This document shows, in pieces, positions 25,950 through 35,457 of a stretch of DNA of 64,000 nucleotides (within the stretch, counting starts at the first letter, position 1; the number at the start of each line of letters is the position of its first letter). The notes under the pieces were generated by a model. That model worked only from the letters and a program-made list of their open reading frames with translations. It ran no database searches and was not told where the DNA came from. A program made the position numbers and the translations under genes. This stretch comes from Paenibacillus sp. H1-7 (GTDB lineage: Bacteria; Bacillota; Bacilli; Paenibacillales; NBRC-103111): assembly GCF_022354825.1 (NCBI RefSeq), contig NZ_CP031168.1:6883501-6947500 (forward strand), in the 5' to 3' direction.

Positions 25950-26438
25950 TTAATCCAGCGGCTGCTGCTTGTCATTGTTCAAAAACCGCCGCTTCACTTC
26001 ATCGTACACTTGCTTCAACGGCACGCCGTGCTGCTTGGCCGCTTGCTCGCACTCCTTGAATTCAGGAGCAAACTGCACCATCGCGCCGCGGTGGTAGCCG
26101 ACTTTTACATGAATCTCTCCCCAAGGGGTAGACACCGCCTCGAACTCTCTTCCCAGCCTATGAACCGATGCGCGCATATAGCGAAGCCCTATCGTAGTCG
26201 TTTCGCGGAAAATTACGGCTTCCATCGCCTCCAGCAGCTTCTCGTCAACCAATACGTTCAGCATGATGCCGGGGCGGCCTTTTTTCATAATGATCGGTAT
26301 CCAATACACATCGTTCGCACCCGCGTCGAACAGCAGATCGCTTACATAAGAACAGAGCTCCGGGTTCATATCGTCAATGTTAGCCTGAAGCACGATCATT
26401 CCTTCGTCCACATGCTCTTCTCTATGCTGAAAGCCCAT
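25950..26438 (-). CDS. larC2: LarC C-terminal half (LarC2) encoded on the opposite strand
   Basis: 162 residues with its own Shine-Dalgarno (GGGAGGAATTCAAA before the ATG). Recognised as the C-terminal LarC region by VLQANIDDMNPELCSYVSDLL, then GANDVYWIPIIMKKGRPGIML and AVIFRETTTIGLRYM, the order found after the LarC1 domain in one-piece LarC. In Lactobacillus plantarum the two parts are joined by programmed frameshifting (established). Here the second part is convergent to the first, so a fused LarC cannot be made from one message and the two halves would have to assemble as separate proteins. Only 39 nt separate the stops. Confidence 0.88.
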   Translation of the reverse strand: MGFQHREEHVDEGMIVLQANIDDMNPELCSYVSDLLFDAGANDVYWIPIIMKKGRPGIMLNVLVDEKLLEAMEAVIFRETTTIGLRYMRASVHRLGREFEAVSTPWGEIHVKVGYHRGAMVQFAPEFKECEQAAKQHGVPLKQVYDEVKRRFLNNDKQQPLD

Positions 26439-26626
26439 TTTGAATTCCTCCCTGCCAGGCAGCTGCCGAGCTATTAAATTCCAACATTATACCAAAATTT
26501 TATATACCTGAAAAATGATTCTCTTGAAACCGCCGCTACCCTTTCTCTGGATAAAAACAGGCCGCGGTTCACATCCTATACGTATCAAAATCTGCTCTGA
26601 AAGTACATGGTGGAGGTCAAAAGTTT

Positions 26627-27661
26627 ATGGCAGCGAGATGGAAGCGCCCAATTCTTGCATTATCGATATGCGGGGGCCTGCTTATCGGAGCGGCTTTCCC
26701 TGCAAAAGCAGCACATGCCGCTGCTCCAAAGCCGGGAGCACCGGGCACCAATATGAAAGCCGTCTTTGCCGAACGCAAAGATGTGTTCGAGAAGGTTGGT
26801 GCGGTAACAGGCATTCCATGGAACTACTTGGCGGCAATTGATCAATACGAACGGACGATTAATCTGGCACGCAAAAGACCGGTAAGCAATGGACTTATCG
26901 GCATCTATTTCTCAGAGCTGCAATGGTGCGGAATGATGAATCCGGACAACGAGGATACGAATGAAAACAGCATCGCACTGTTTGACGGCGTCGGCAGAGA
27001 CGGCTCGGGCGACGGCAAAGCCGAACGGACCAACGATCTGGATGTGCTGAATTCGATGGCGACGCTGCTGTTGAAGTTTGGTACCGCTGAGGAAGACTTG
27101 AGGATCGGGCTCTGGGAGTATTACCAAAACACGAGAAGCGTTGAACGCATCCAGCAATTCGCGCAAATTTATGCCAAGTTCGATACGCTTGATCTTCACG
27201 AGCATACCTTCGTCATGCCGCTCAAAGCCGATTATTCATATCGCAGCACATGGGGCGCTAGCCGGGGATGGGGCGGCTACCGTATTCACGAAGGCACCGA
27301 TCTGTTCGCAGGGTACGGCGTCCCTGTACGAAGCGCGGCATACGGCATGATTGAAGTCATGGGATGGAATCCTTACGGCGGCTGGAGAGTCGGAATCCGT
27401 GACCTGAACAACGTATATCATTATTACGCTCATCTATCCGGATTCAATAAGGAAGTCAAAGAAGGGGATATTGTGACCCCAGGCCAAGTCATCGGTTACG
27501 TCGGCAGCTCAGGGTACGGTAAACCGGGGACTTCAGGGAAATTTCCTCCGCATCTTCACTACGGATTGTATCGTGATAACGGTCTGACCGATTGGTCCTT
27601 TGATCCTTTTCCCCATTTGAAAAAGTGGGAGCGTGAGGAACGCATGCGGAAGAAGAAATGA
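26627..27661 (+). CDS. lytH: M23 family metallopeptidase, likely LytH-type
   Basis: 344 residues with an N-terminal signal peptide or anchor (about 8-32, ILALSICGGLLIGAAFPAKA). The M23 catalytic domain (about 205-330) has the zinc ligands in YRIHEGTDLFAGYG (H and D of HxxxD, about 220) and PPHLHYGLY (HxH, about 307). These enzymes cut peptidoglycan peptides. B. subtilis LytH (YunA), an L-Ala-D-Glu endopeptidase made in sporulation that shapes the cortex, lies next to lipA and yutD, and so does this gene, at the same distance class; the symbol is given on this synteny. The start follows GGTGGAGG. Confidence 0.82.
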   Translation: MAARWKRPILALSICGGLLIGAAFPAKAAHAAAPKPGAPGTNMKAVFAERKDVFEKVGAVTGIPWNYLAAIDQYERTINLARKRPVSNGLIGIYFSELQWCGMMNPDNEDTNENSIALFDGVGRDGSGDGKAERTNDLDVLNSMATLLLKFGTAEEDLRIGLWEYYQNTRSVERIQQFAQIYAKFDTLDLHEHTFVMPLKADYSYRSTWGASRGWGGYRIHEGTDLFAGYGVPVRSAAYGMIEVMGWNPYGGWRVGIRDLNNVYHYYAHLSGFNKEVKEGDIVTPGQVIGYVGSSGYGKPGTSGKFPPHLHYGLYRDNGLTDWSFDPFPHLKKWEREERMRKKK

Positions 27662-27679
27662 GGCGTTTCGCGGGTAAGA

Positions 27680-27717
27680 AAAAAAGCCGGTAGATTCTTC
27701 GGAATCCCGGCTTTTTT
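27680..27717. terminator. Bidirectional terminator between the M23 peptidase and family-3 binding protein
   Basis: AAAAAGCCGG with CCCGGCTTTTTT, separated by a 14-nt loop, located between two converging stops. Confidence 0.8.
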
Positions 27718-27727
27718 ATATGAACAT

Positions 27728-28501
27728 TTATTCTCCCGGCAGCTTCTTCGGCTGTCCTCCGAACCACTGCTTGTACAAGGCTTCGTAGGTTCCGTCCTTG
27801 GAGACGGTTTCGATGGCGCCGTTGATTCTGCCCATGTAGTTGTTTTTCTTTTTCGCAACGACAGCGTAGCTTTCCTTGTTCAATACTTCGCCGACCATCT
27901 TCGCCTTGCCTTTGCCGGAGTTTTGCAAGTAGTCATGAACGTTCCGTTCATCAAAAATGACGGCATCCACGTTCTTGTTCACCAATGCATCGTAGGCTTC
28001 TGTAATATCGGGATAGCCGCGGATTTCCTTCGCTCCTTGTATATTGCCGGCGTAGGTATATGCCGTCGTTCCGTTCTTGGTTGCGATCACTTTTTGCGCC
28101 AAATCGTCTTTTCCTTTAATTTGATTGTTATCTGCGGCAGTGAGAATGACCAGTCCCGTCTGAAAGTAAGGATCGGAAAAGGCAAAGTTGTCCTTGCGCG
28201 CTTTGTTCACCGTCATTCCTGCCACGGCGAGATCGATATCTCCCTTACTCAGCGCCCGGGTTATCTCTCCGGAGTCCATCGGCACCAATTCGTATTCGAG
28301 GTTCGCTTTTTTGGCGAGCACCTTCCATAATTCAACCTCGAAGCCTTTATTTTCTCCTCCTTCCGTATACGTAAACGGCCGGAAATTGCTCTCGATGCCG
28401 ACTTTGACGGTTCTTTTGTCAGCCGTACAGCCTGCCGTGACCGCCAGCGTCAGCAAAAGTGTCAGCAGCAATCCTCGCTTGCCTGCCTTTGTAACGCGCA
28501 T
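27728..28501 (-). CDS. Extracellular solute-binding protein family 3 (polar amino-acid type lipoprotein)
   Basis: 257 residues. Signal: LLLTLLLTLAVTAGC with lipobox Cys about residue 25. The mature protein begins with KVGIESNFRPFTYTEGGENKGFEVELWKVLAKKANLEYE, the standard opening of amino-acid binding proteins of ABC importers, and continues with GDIDLAVAGMTVNKARKDNFAFSDPY. No permease or ATPase neighbours are present, so it either serves a transporter encoded elsewhere or works as a sensor. It lies just downstream, on the same strand, of the structured region 28580-28752. Confidence 0.9.
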   Translation of the reverse strand: MRVTKAGKRGLLLTLLLTLAVTAGCTADKRTVKVGIESNFRPFTYTEGGENKGFEVELWKVLAKKANLEYELVPMDSGEITRALSKGDIDLAVAGMTVNKARKDNFAFSDPYFQTGLVILTAADNNQIKGKDDLAQKVIATKNGTTAYTYAGNIQGAKEIRGYPDITEAYDALVNKNVDAVIFDERNVHDYLQNSGKGKAKMVGEVLNKESYAVVAKKKNNYMGRINGAIETVSKDGTYEALYKQWFGGQPKKLPGE

Positions 28502-28579
28502 CGACTTAGACTCCCTTCGTATTAGATCATCGATGCTATTATTTGTAAACGGGCGCCCGGCTATTCAGCCTGACCAAGC

Positions 28580-28752
28580 CCTCTGTGCGGGGTAACAACC
28601 GCTCTTGCTCTCGGGTAACAGCGGCAGGAGTTCGCCAGCTCCGCCCGGGACTCACACCCAAAAGATGGCTCTCATTTGTAGCACATACAACAACAAGCCT
28701 GGCATACCGCTGCCAAGCTTGCGTCTTATTGAGACCACCCTATCCGGGCGGC
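28580..28752 (-). other. Highly structured remnant, resembling the 5' end of a group II intron
   Basis: No coding frame. On the minus strand the element opens with GCCCGGATAGGGTG, which differs at one base from the start of known group II introns of the Ll.LtrB type (GUGCGCCCAGAUAGGGUG). After it come a GTCT/AGAC hairpin, an 11-bp hairpin (CAAGCTTGGCA with TGCCAGGCTTG) and a GGAG/CTCC hairpin. No intron-encoded protein or 3' domains follow, so only a fragment would remain. It fills most of the gap between the two binding-protein genes. The same bases on the plus strand end in a weak terminator-like hairpin, an alternative reading. Confidence 0.4.
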
Positions 28753-28782
28753 CTCCTTTTGTTGTGGAGCGCGTCCAATATC

Positions 28783-30309
28783 TTATTTCTTGGTCTTCTG
28801 AGCATAAGATTCGTTCATTTCCTTGATCATCTTCTGCAGCTCCGCGTCCTGCTTCAGCTTCTCGATAAAAGCGTCATATACTTCGATTTTCTCCTGCCCC
28901 ATAATGATCTTCACTCTCATATCGTCGACCTTTTTCTTAAGATCGGTCCACAATTTGGTTCGGGTTTCGGAGTACACACCGACAGACGGGTTTTTCGGCG
29001 CAGCCTGCTCCCTCTCCGCGTATACTTTCTTGTTGATATCATAAAACTCGGGGGTAATGCCGGGCACAAGCGTCACCAGATCGTTGCTGTTCAAGATGTA
29101 TACCCCTTTGAAGTTGCCGTCGATCAAGTCCGTCTCAAACTTATCCGTCGTCACCTTCATCCCGTCTTTTTCCGTATAATGAACGTCCTTGATCCCGTAG
29201 TTGGCCAAATCATTGCCTTCCTTGCTGTAGCCGTAATCCATGAACGCGAGAATTTTCTTCACCTTATCCTCAGGCACCTTCTTCGGTATGGCGAAAGCTC
29301 CATAGTAACCGTCAGTGGAAATGGTGAACTTGTTGCCCTGAGGCCCCTTCAAGAAAGGAACCGGCACCATGGCGGCCTGCGGATTCGTCTTGCGCAGCTC
29401 GGCTGTAAACGTCCATCCGTTGTTCATCGCATAACCGGCGGAGCCCGCTTTGCCGCTGTTGACGGCATCCCCGATATTGGACAGCTTCAGCACCGGGAAA
29501 TCCTTGCTGATGAGATTTTCATCATACAAGCTCTTGATGTACAGCAGCGCGTCCTTCGACTCCGGCTCGGTAATGATCGGGACGAGCTTCCCGTCTTTTT
29601 CCTTCCATTCCCCGTTCGTATTGTTATAAACATTGTAGATGAAGCCTAAGGAGCTGGTCATCGCCGAGTAACCGGTCGTATCCTTCTGTCCGTTGCCGTC
29701 GGGATCGTTGTTGACGAAGGCATGGAGCGTCTTCTTGAAATCGTCCAGGGTTTCCGGCATTTTCAAATTCAATTTATCCAGCCAGTCTTTGCGGATGAGC
29801 GGGAACAGGCCGCCGCCTACAACCGGGTAAGGCCGCGGAACGACGTACGCCTTGCCGTTGATTTTGCTGTTCTCCCAAGCATAATCCGGCACATTTTTAA
29901 AATTCGGATAATCTTTAAGGAATGGGGTCAAATCCCAGAAAGCCCCTTGCGAGATCATGCTGCGGAACTGAGGAGTTTCAAGAGATTCCAGAAACATCAG
30001 ATCGGGAATATCGCCGGATGCCAGCGTCACGTTCGTTTTCTCCAAAATATTGTTCGGCGAAACCCAAGTGACATGCAATTTGGTGTTGGTCCTCTTCTCG
30101 ATTTCCTTCCACATGACGTTATTCTCGTCGGCGAATTGTTTGCCGTAATTGATGACCATAATGCTGATATCCGTCGTTTTGCCGCCGGCACCGCTTCCGG
30201 AGTTGGCCGAACTGCCGGGATTGGATGCCCCGCAGCCGCTAAGCAAAGCGGAAGTCATAAGCCCGAAGGCCGCAAGTGTAACTGTAACCCGTTTTCCCTG
30301 TTTGATCAT
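28783..30309 (-). CDS. Extracellular solute-binding protein (LplA-like lipoprotein)
   Basis: 508 residues. Lipoprotein signal LMTSALLSGCGASNPG (Cys about 26). Sugar-type binding protein: IMVINYGKQFADENNVMWK and LASGDIPDLMFLESLETPQF, then WDLTPFLKDYPNFKNVPDYAW. The length and pattern fit the large LplA/YtcQ group that binds oligosaccharides. Last gene of a minus-strand operon in the order permease (32230), permease (31219), this gene (30309), with 34 nt before its start. Confidence 0.9.
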   Translation of the reverse strand: MIKQGKRVTVTLAAFGLMTSALLSGCGASNPGSSANSGSGAGGKTTDISIMVINYGKQFADENNVMWKEIEKRTNTKLHVTWVSPNNILEKTNVTLASGDIPDLMFLESLETPQFRSMISQGAFWDLTPFLKDYPNFKNVPDYAWENSKINGKAYVVPRPYPVVGGGLFPLIRKDWLDKLNLKMPETLDDFKKTLHAFVNNDPDGNGQKDTTGYSAMTSSLGFIYNVYNNTNGEWKEKDGKLVPIITEPESKDALLYIKSLYDENLISKDFPVLKLSNIGDAVNSGKAGSAGYAMNNGWTFTAELRKTNPQAAMVPVPFLKGPQGNKFTISTDGYYGAFAIPKKVPEDKVKKILAFMDYGYSKEGNDLANYGIKDVHYTEKDGMKVTTDKFETDLIDGNFKGVYILNSNDLVTLVPGITPEFYDINKKVYAEREQAAPKNPSVGVYSETRTKLWTDLKKKVDDMRVKIIMGQEKIEVYDAFIEKLKQDAELQKMIKEMNESYAQKTKK

Positions 30310-30343
30310 TTTAGTGCTCCTCCCGTAAAATAAATTATTGGTA

Positions 30344-31219
30344 TTATCCTTTTACAGAGCCCACCATAGCCCCCTTGGCAAAGTGCTTCTGAAGAAAAGG
30401 GTACACAATCATAATCGGAACGGTCGCTATGATGACGGCCGCCATCTTCAAGGTTTCCGACGGCATCCTTACTTCGGAAACGATCTGAGTGGAAGCCCCT
30501 CCGACGGCGGTCATCGGGTCGATAAGCATTTGCTGGAGCAGCACCTGAAGTGGCCATTTCGTATGGTCGTTGATATAGATCACTGCGTTGAAGAACGTAT
30601 TCCAGTACCCGACGGCGAAGAAAAGTCCGAAGGCGACAAGCGCAGGCAGCGACAGTGGAATAATAATGCGGAAGAACACGCCCAGTTCATTGCAGCCGTC
30701 GATTCGGGCCGCTTCCTCAAGGCTGTCCGGTATACTGTCGAAGAACCCTTTCATCAGGAGGATGTACCACCCGCCGGTTAACGCCGGAATGATCATCGCC
30801 CATACGCTGTTTAGCATACCGAGACCTTTGACGATCATATAGGACGGAATCATTCCCGCTTGCAAAATCGTCGTTAAAAAGATGAGCAGCATCAGCGTCC
30901 GGCGAAACCGGAGCCGCCGGCGCGAGACGGCGTAGGCCAGCCCCGAGCTGACGATCAGGCTAAGAATTGTTCCGAGCGTCGCCAGCACGGTACTGATTTC
31001 GATCGATTTGACAAACGAGCCGGTCGACATGAGATATTTGTAAGCTCCAAGCGACCATTTCTCGGGGAACAAAATGAACGGCTTTTGGTAATACTCCGTC
31101 GGGTCGGTAAACGATACGACCGTAATGTAGTAAAACGGGAACAGACAAACCAGGCTGAGGACAAGCAGGAATGTAATGTTCAAGCTGTTAAACACGCGGT
31201 CTTTCCAAGTCTGCTGCAT
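30344..31219 (-). CDS. Sugar ABC transporter permease (LplC/MalG type)
   Basis: 291 residues from the ATG at 31219, which follows GAGGGGGG; an upstream in-frame ATG at 31267 adds 16 unsuitable residues. Six membrane segments, with the ATPase-coupling EAA loop EEAARIDGCNELGVFFRIIIPLSLPAL at about 190-217. The N-terminus has FLLVLSLVCLFPFYYITVVSF, typical of MalG-like subunits. Together with the MalF-like permease next to it, it forms the importer channel; no ATPase gene is present, as in importers that share MsmX. Confidence 0.92.
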   Translation of the reverse strand: MQQTWKDRVFNSLNITFLLVLSLVCLFPFYYITVVSFTDPTEYYQKPFILFPEKWSLGAYKYLMSTGSFVKSIEISTVLATLGTILSLIVSSGLAYAVSRRRLRFRRTLMLLIFLTTILQAGMIPSYMIVKGLGMLNSVWAMIIPALTGGWYILLMKGFFDSIPDSLEEAARIDGCNELGVFFRIIIPLSLPALVAFGLFFAVGYWNTFFNAVIYINDHTKWPLQVLLQQMLIDPMTAVGGASTQIVSEVRMPSETLKMAAVIIATVPIMIVYPFLQKHFAKGAMVGSVKG

Positions 31220-31267
31220 AGTACCCCCCTCTTCGTATTCAAGGCATGACTTTTCTTTCAGACGCAA

Positions 31268-32230
31268 TCAGAAGACTCCTTCTTCCCCAAGCCGTTTGGC
31301 CGCTTTGTTAGCCAATAATACAAGAATGAAGCCGACAATCGATTTGAACAGTCCGACGGCAGTGCTGTAGCTGAATTCTCCCTGCTGGATTCCCTTGCGG
31401 TACACATAGGTGTCGAACACATCGGCTACGTCGGCGACGGCGCCGTTCATCATCAGGTAAATCTGCTCGAAGCCGACATCCATGACATGACCGAGCCTCA
31501 GGATGAGCAGAATGGCAATGACGTTGCGGATCGCGGGCAATGTAATATGCCATGCCTGGCGTAATCTCCCTGCCCCATCCACTCGGGCGGCTTCATACAG
31601 CTGAGGATCGACGGCAGCCATAGCCGCTAGAAAAATGATCGTCCCCCAGCCCGCTTCCTTCCACATAGACTGAAGCGTTAGCAGAATCCAGAAATAGTCC
31701 GGATTGGTCAAAAACGGTACCGCTTCTCCCCCTGCCGATTGAATGATCTTATTAATTAAGCCCTCGGATTGAGACATCATCAAGAAGGTTAAGCCGATAA
31801 TAATAACCCAGGACAGAAAGTGCGGCAAATAGATAATGGTCTGCACGATTCTTTTGAACAGCATGCTTCGCAGTTCATTGAGCAATAGGGATAACAGAAT
31901 GGGAAACGGGAAGAAGAACAGTAAATTCAACAAGCTGATCGCCATCGTGTTGCGAAACAGCATCCAAAACTCTTCTTCCGCAAACAGCCTCTGAAAATGC
32001 TCGAGCCCGACCCATTCGCTATCCCACATCCCCATATAGGGCGAGTAGTTTTGAAAAGCAATAACGAGGCCGCCGATCGGTATATACTTGAAAATCAGTA
32101 AATAAAGCAAACCGGGCAGCGCAAGCAAATACAAATATTTGTCCCTGATCAAGTCTGCAAGAAGAGTGCTTCGCCGCAGCGTTTTTTTATTCAGAGCGGC
32201 CTGTGCATTCTGTACGGACGGTGATGCCAT
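31268..32230 (-). CDS. Sugar ABC transporter permease (LplB/UgpA type)
   Basis: 320 residues from the ATG at 32230, after TTAGGAGGTTGCTT. Six membrane helices; N-terminal lead with YLYLLALPGLLYLLIFKYIPIGGLVIAF and the EAA loop VDPQLYEAARVDGAGRLRQAWHITLPAI at about 205-232. It is the first gene of the operon, and its start faces the AraC-type membrane regulator at 32521, 290 nt away, which probably controls it. Confidence 0.92.
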   Translation of the reverse strand: MASPSVQNAQAALNKKTLRRSTLLADLIRDKYLYLLALPGLLYLLIFKYIPIGGLVIAFQNYSPYMGMWDSEWVGLEHFQRLFAEEEFWMLFRNTMAISLLNLLFFFPFPILLSLLLNELRSMLFKRIVQTIIYLPHFLSWVIIIGLTFLMMSQSEGLINKIIQSAGGEAVPFLTNPDYFWILLTLQSMWKEAGWGTIIFLAAMAAVDPQLYEAARVDGAGRLRQAWHITLPAIRNVIAILLILRLGHVMDVGFEQIYLMMNGAVADVADVFDTYVYRKGIQQGEFSYSTAVGLFKSIVGFILVLLANKAAKRLGEEGVF

Positions 32231-32520
32231 AAGCAACCTCCTAACCATTTCGAGTCGAGTCCAACGATAGCGGCCGATGCCATTTCCGGCAATAATAACT
32301 TCTTGCAGAACGCTGAATTCCGTGCCACAGCGCGCTTTCCAGCCTGTTTATAAATCCGTTTCCAACTAACATGTAATTAACAATTTATGAAATTAATTCT
32401 AACTATATATTTACATAAATCTTACTTTTACGTATAATTACTATCTATTGAATCCCTCGAGCTCTTATTTCCGCACGTCTCGATTGGCACAGACAACAGA
32501 AATACCCGGGAGGTCACGCC

Positions 32521-34815
32521 ATGCGATTCACACCCAAGAAAGGCTCTTTATACCGCAAATACCTGATAACCGTCTTATTGGCTGCTTGCGTACCGATTCT
32601 TTTAATGGGAACTCTCTTATACGCCATATTGACCAATCGAATGGTCAAAGAAATGAATTCTTCCCATAAAAAGCAGCTGAACCAAACGACACAGCGTTTC
32701 GATGATTATTTATCCCAGCTGGAGCTGTTTCTAGGTCGGCTGACGTTGGAGCCGGCACTGAATTATTCCCTCGAAAGCACGGACTTCGTTCAAAATTTCG
32801 AAAAAACGAAAGAAATCGACCGTTCCCTGTCTCTAATGCAAAACTCCAATCCGCTCATACAGGAAGTCGCCTTATACGTCCGCAGCTCCGGCACGCTGCT
32901 GAGCAGTGAAGCAGGCTTCCGTCAAGTCCAGTCGCCACAAGACCGGGAGCCGTTCGAGAAACTGCTGTCTCAAGACAAAGACATTTTCTGGAACGACGCG
33001 GTTCGCAGCACAACGGCTTCTCCCCCCAGACAGGCGATGATTGTCAAGCTAAAGCAAAGCATTTACGATGTACATGCCTATGGGGCTGTCATCGTTTATA
33101 TCAACAACAAATTTTTGAATCAATTTCTGTACAACATGGCTGCCGAGGATGGCTTTGCCGTCTTATTGGACCCGACAGGCTCCGTAGTCGCCAGCTCGTC
33201 TATGATTCGCAGCGGTCAGCTTTCTCCGACCCTCATTAAGGAAGCGGTTACATCGAGACAGAAGCAAGTTAGCCAAACGTACAAGCTGAACGATCGCAGC
33301 TATTCCGTCTCCTATGGAACCATGTCGCGCTTAGGCAACCAATGGACGTATTTGTCCGCTACACCGGTATCCTCGATCATGAAGCCCGTCGATTTCATTT
33401 TTACGATGATTGCGGGAATTAGCTTGGCCGGTCTGATGACGGCGCTGCCTCTCTCTTGGTTCGCCTCGAAAAGCATGTACAAGCCGCTTCGACGGCTTAT
33501 AGGGCTGTTCCACAAAGATTCGGAGATGGATGCAAGCGATGAGGCCGTCTATATCGAGCGGCAATGGACCATGCTGCTCAAGCAGCAGCAATCGCTGGAG
33601 ACCAAAGTAAAGGAATCGATCCCTTCGCTTCGGGACAGCTTGCTCATGCAGTTTCTGATGGGGCATCTCTTTTATTTGAACGAGGAAGAGCTGCTGCACA
33701 AATTGAAGGTGCTTGATTGGGATGTGGAAAATCGCCGCTTCTCTTTTATCGTATTTCAATTAAGCGGCATGATCGGCAAGGAAAGTGTCTCCGAGGAAGA
33801 CGAACCTATGATCTCCACCGCCCACCTGAACATTATTCAGGAGCTGTGCTCAGCCAAATTCGACAGGGTCTATGTCCAAAATTATCACGACGTCACCGTC
33901 GGAGCTATGATTGCCCTTCCATGGGATGTTACGGACGAGGATGCGCATAAGCAGCTCTTGGAACTGGCAGAGACGGCTTCCGCCACACTCTCCTCCGTCT
34001 TGAAGATGCAGGTGACCGTGGTCATCGGTAAAACGGCGGATACCTTGGTGGAGGCTCCGGATTACCTGGAGGAAACGAAGAATGCGTTGAAATACAGAGA
34101 TTTAAATGTAAGCCATCAAATCCTGCTCGTCCATGAGCTGAACCCGGCAGGCGGAAGCTCCATCACCTATCCGTTTGAGATCGAAAAGAGCATCATCTTC
34201 GCCCTGCGAACCGGAAATGAAGAAGAAGCCTCCAACAGTCTGCAGTTGTTCATGAATACGGTCCAGGCTCAATCGGGCTCGCCGCTCCTTATTCAGCAGG
34301 CTTCGATGAAGCTGCTGGGCTCCGTTCACGAAGCCGTCTTGAAATCAGGAGTGAATATGATGGAGCTCTATGAGGGAGCCAATCTATATGAGGACATCAT
34401 GCAGATGACGGAACCGTCCGAGGTCCTTGAGTGGTTCAAAAGCTGCGTGTTCGCCCCGTTCCTGACCGCGGTTCATTCGTCCCAGGAGCTGCAGGTGGCG
34501 AATATCGTGCAGCAGGTCATCCAGCACCTGGAGCAGCACTATATGGACGATCTGACGTTCGAAGCCATTGCCGATGCTTACGGGATCGGAATGTCCAAAC
34601 TGAGCAGAGCGTTCAAGCAAGCTACGGGAGCCACTTATACGGATTATTTGATCCGGCTTCGGCTGGAGCGGTGTAAAGAGCTGCTCGTTACGACCGATTT
34701 GAAGATCCATGAGATCGCGGACATGCTGCGCTACCAGCCGGCTTACTTAATCCGCATCTTCAAGAAATTCGAGCAGATGACGCCCGGCCAATACCGGGAG
34801 CATCACACGGCTTGA
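32521..34815 (+). CDS. Membrane-anchored AraC-type one-component regulator
   Basis: 764 residues. Two membrane segments, at about 15-38 (ITVLLAACVPILLMGTLLYAI) and 295-317, enclose an extracytoplasmic domain of about 255 residues of Cache type, presumably the ligand sensor. Then a cytosolic part without receiver or kinase, and the AraC helix-turn-helix pair at about 665-762 (FEAIADAYGIGMSKLSRAFKQ, IHEIADMLRYQPAYLIRIFKK) ending TPGQYREHH. The sensor reads an external sugar or its binding protein and regulates the divergent permease-binding protein operon. The start follows GGGAGGTCACGCC. Confidence 0.9.
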   Translation: MRFTPKKGSLYRKYLITVLLAACVPILLMGTLLYAILTNRMVKEMNSSHKKQLNQTTQRFDDYLSQLELFLGRLTLEPALNYSLESTDFVQNFEKTKEIDRSLSLMQNSNPLIQEVALYVRSSGTLLSSEAGFRQVQSPQDREPFEKLLSQDKDIFWNDAVRSTTASPPRQAMIVKLKQSIYDVHAYGAVIVYINNKFLNQFLYNMAAEDGFAVLLDPTGSVVASSSMIRSGQLSPTLIKEAVTSRQKQVSQTYKLNDRSYSVSYGTMSRLGNQWTYLSATPVSSIMKPVDFIFTMIAGISLAGLMTALPLSWFASKSMYKPLRRLIGLFHKDSEMDASDEAVYIERQWTMLLKQQQSLETKVKESIPSLRDSLLMQFLMGHLFYLNEEELLHKLKVLDWDVENRRFSFIVFQLSGMIGKESVSEEDEPMISTAHLNIIQELCSAKFDRVYVQNYHDVTVGAMIALPWDVTDEDAHKQLLELAETASATLSSVLKMQVTVVIGKTADTLVEAPDYLEETKNALKYRDLNVSHQILLVHELNPAGGSSITYPFEIEKSIIFALRTGNEEEASNSLQLFMNTVQAQSGSPLLIQQASMKLLGSVHEAVLKSGVNMMELYEGANLYEDIMQMTEPSEVLEWFKSCVFAPFLTAVHSSQELQVANIVQQVIQHLEQHYMDDLTFEAIADAYGIGMSKLSRAFKQATGATYTDYLIRLRLERCKELLVTTDLKIHEIADMLRYQPAYLIRIFKKFEQMTPGQYREHHTA

Positions 34816-35414
34816 GCCGCGTGCCGCTTGCAGTTCGGCGCGAGGAGCTCCCTGCCATTATGTATCCCAGTGAGCCTATCCGTTGGATGATCCGGTCGAA
34901 CCGAGGCGCTTGCGGAAGTCGAGCGTTTCTCACCGTTATAATCGAGCACTTCACTCAGGAAGCTTCTAGTTGGTTTCCGAGGTCACAACCTCCATGGCTG
35001 CACATCCATATGATGCGGCCCTCTTCTCGCGCACTCAAGGGAATCCATGAATCGAAGCAGTCGCACCTATGAAAATCTGATGCATTTGAGCAAATTCTTG
35101 TCAGCTGGTTCATCACCATTCACATCTCCCGGCAAGCTTGGATGTACAACGCGCCATATTCTAAAGTATAAGCCATCTACTGTTTGGCATTTGGAGTAAC
35201 CTTGCTCAATTTTTATAACATTCTTGCGCATTGCTATTATCCCCACCCTGTCGACCCGCAGGAGCTGCTATCAATTTGCTTTGGAGGCAGCCATGCCGCG
35301 ACTATTTCGCAATGCCGGGTTGCGACAAGCAGCTGGTGCTGCAGGCAAGAAATGCCGAAGCGGTTCGGTCCATGCTCCGCGAGCTGTTCGACATGGTTCA
35401 GAGGCACCGGACGA
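34816..35414. other. Gene-free interval of about 600 nt
   Basis: Between the membrane AraC gene and the yunB terminator I see no supported gene. Short frames at 35184, 35224 and 35231 lack good starts and read into the terminator hairpin at 35415. One frame (MPGCDKQLVLQARNAEAV...) has protein-like composition but no ribosome-binding site; it may be a gene remnant. Confidence 0.4.
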
Positions 35415-35444
35415 GAAAAAAGACTGCCCGGTTTCCGGCAGTCC
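35415..35444 (-). terminator. Terminator after yunB
   Basis: Minus strand GACTGCCGG with CCGGGCAGTC around three A, followed by six T; 14 nt past the stop at 35458. Confidence 0.82.
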
Positions 35445-35457
35445 TGAATTGACGCTG

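Noticed and set aside
28585..29649. 354-codon plus-strand frame
   Set aside because: Lies opposite the well-supported binding-protein gene 28783-30309; composition is that of an antisense shadow.
35231..35452. Frame containing MPGCDKQLVLQARNAEAVRSM
   Set aside because: Protein-like stretch but no ribosome-binding site, and it reads through the yunB terminator hairpin.
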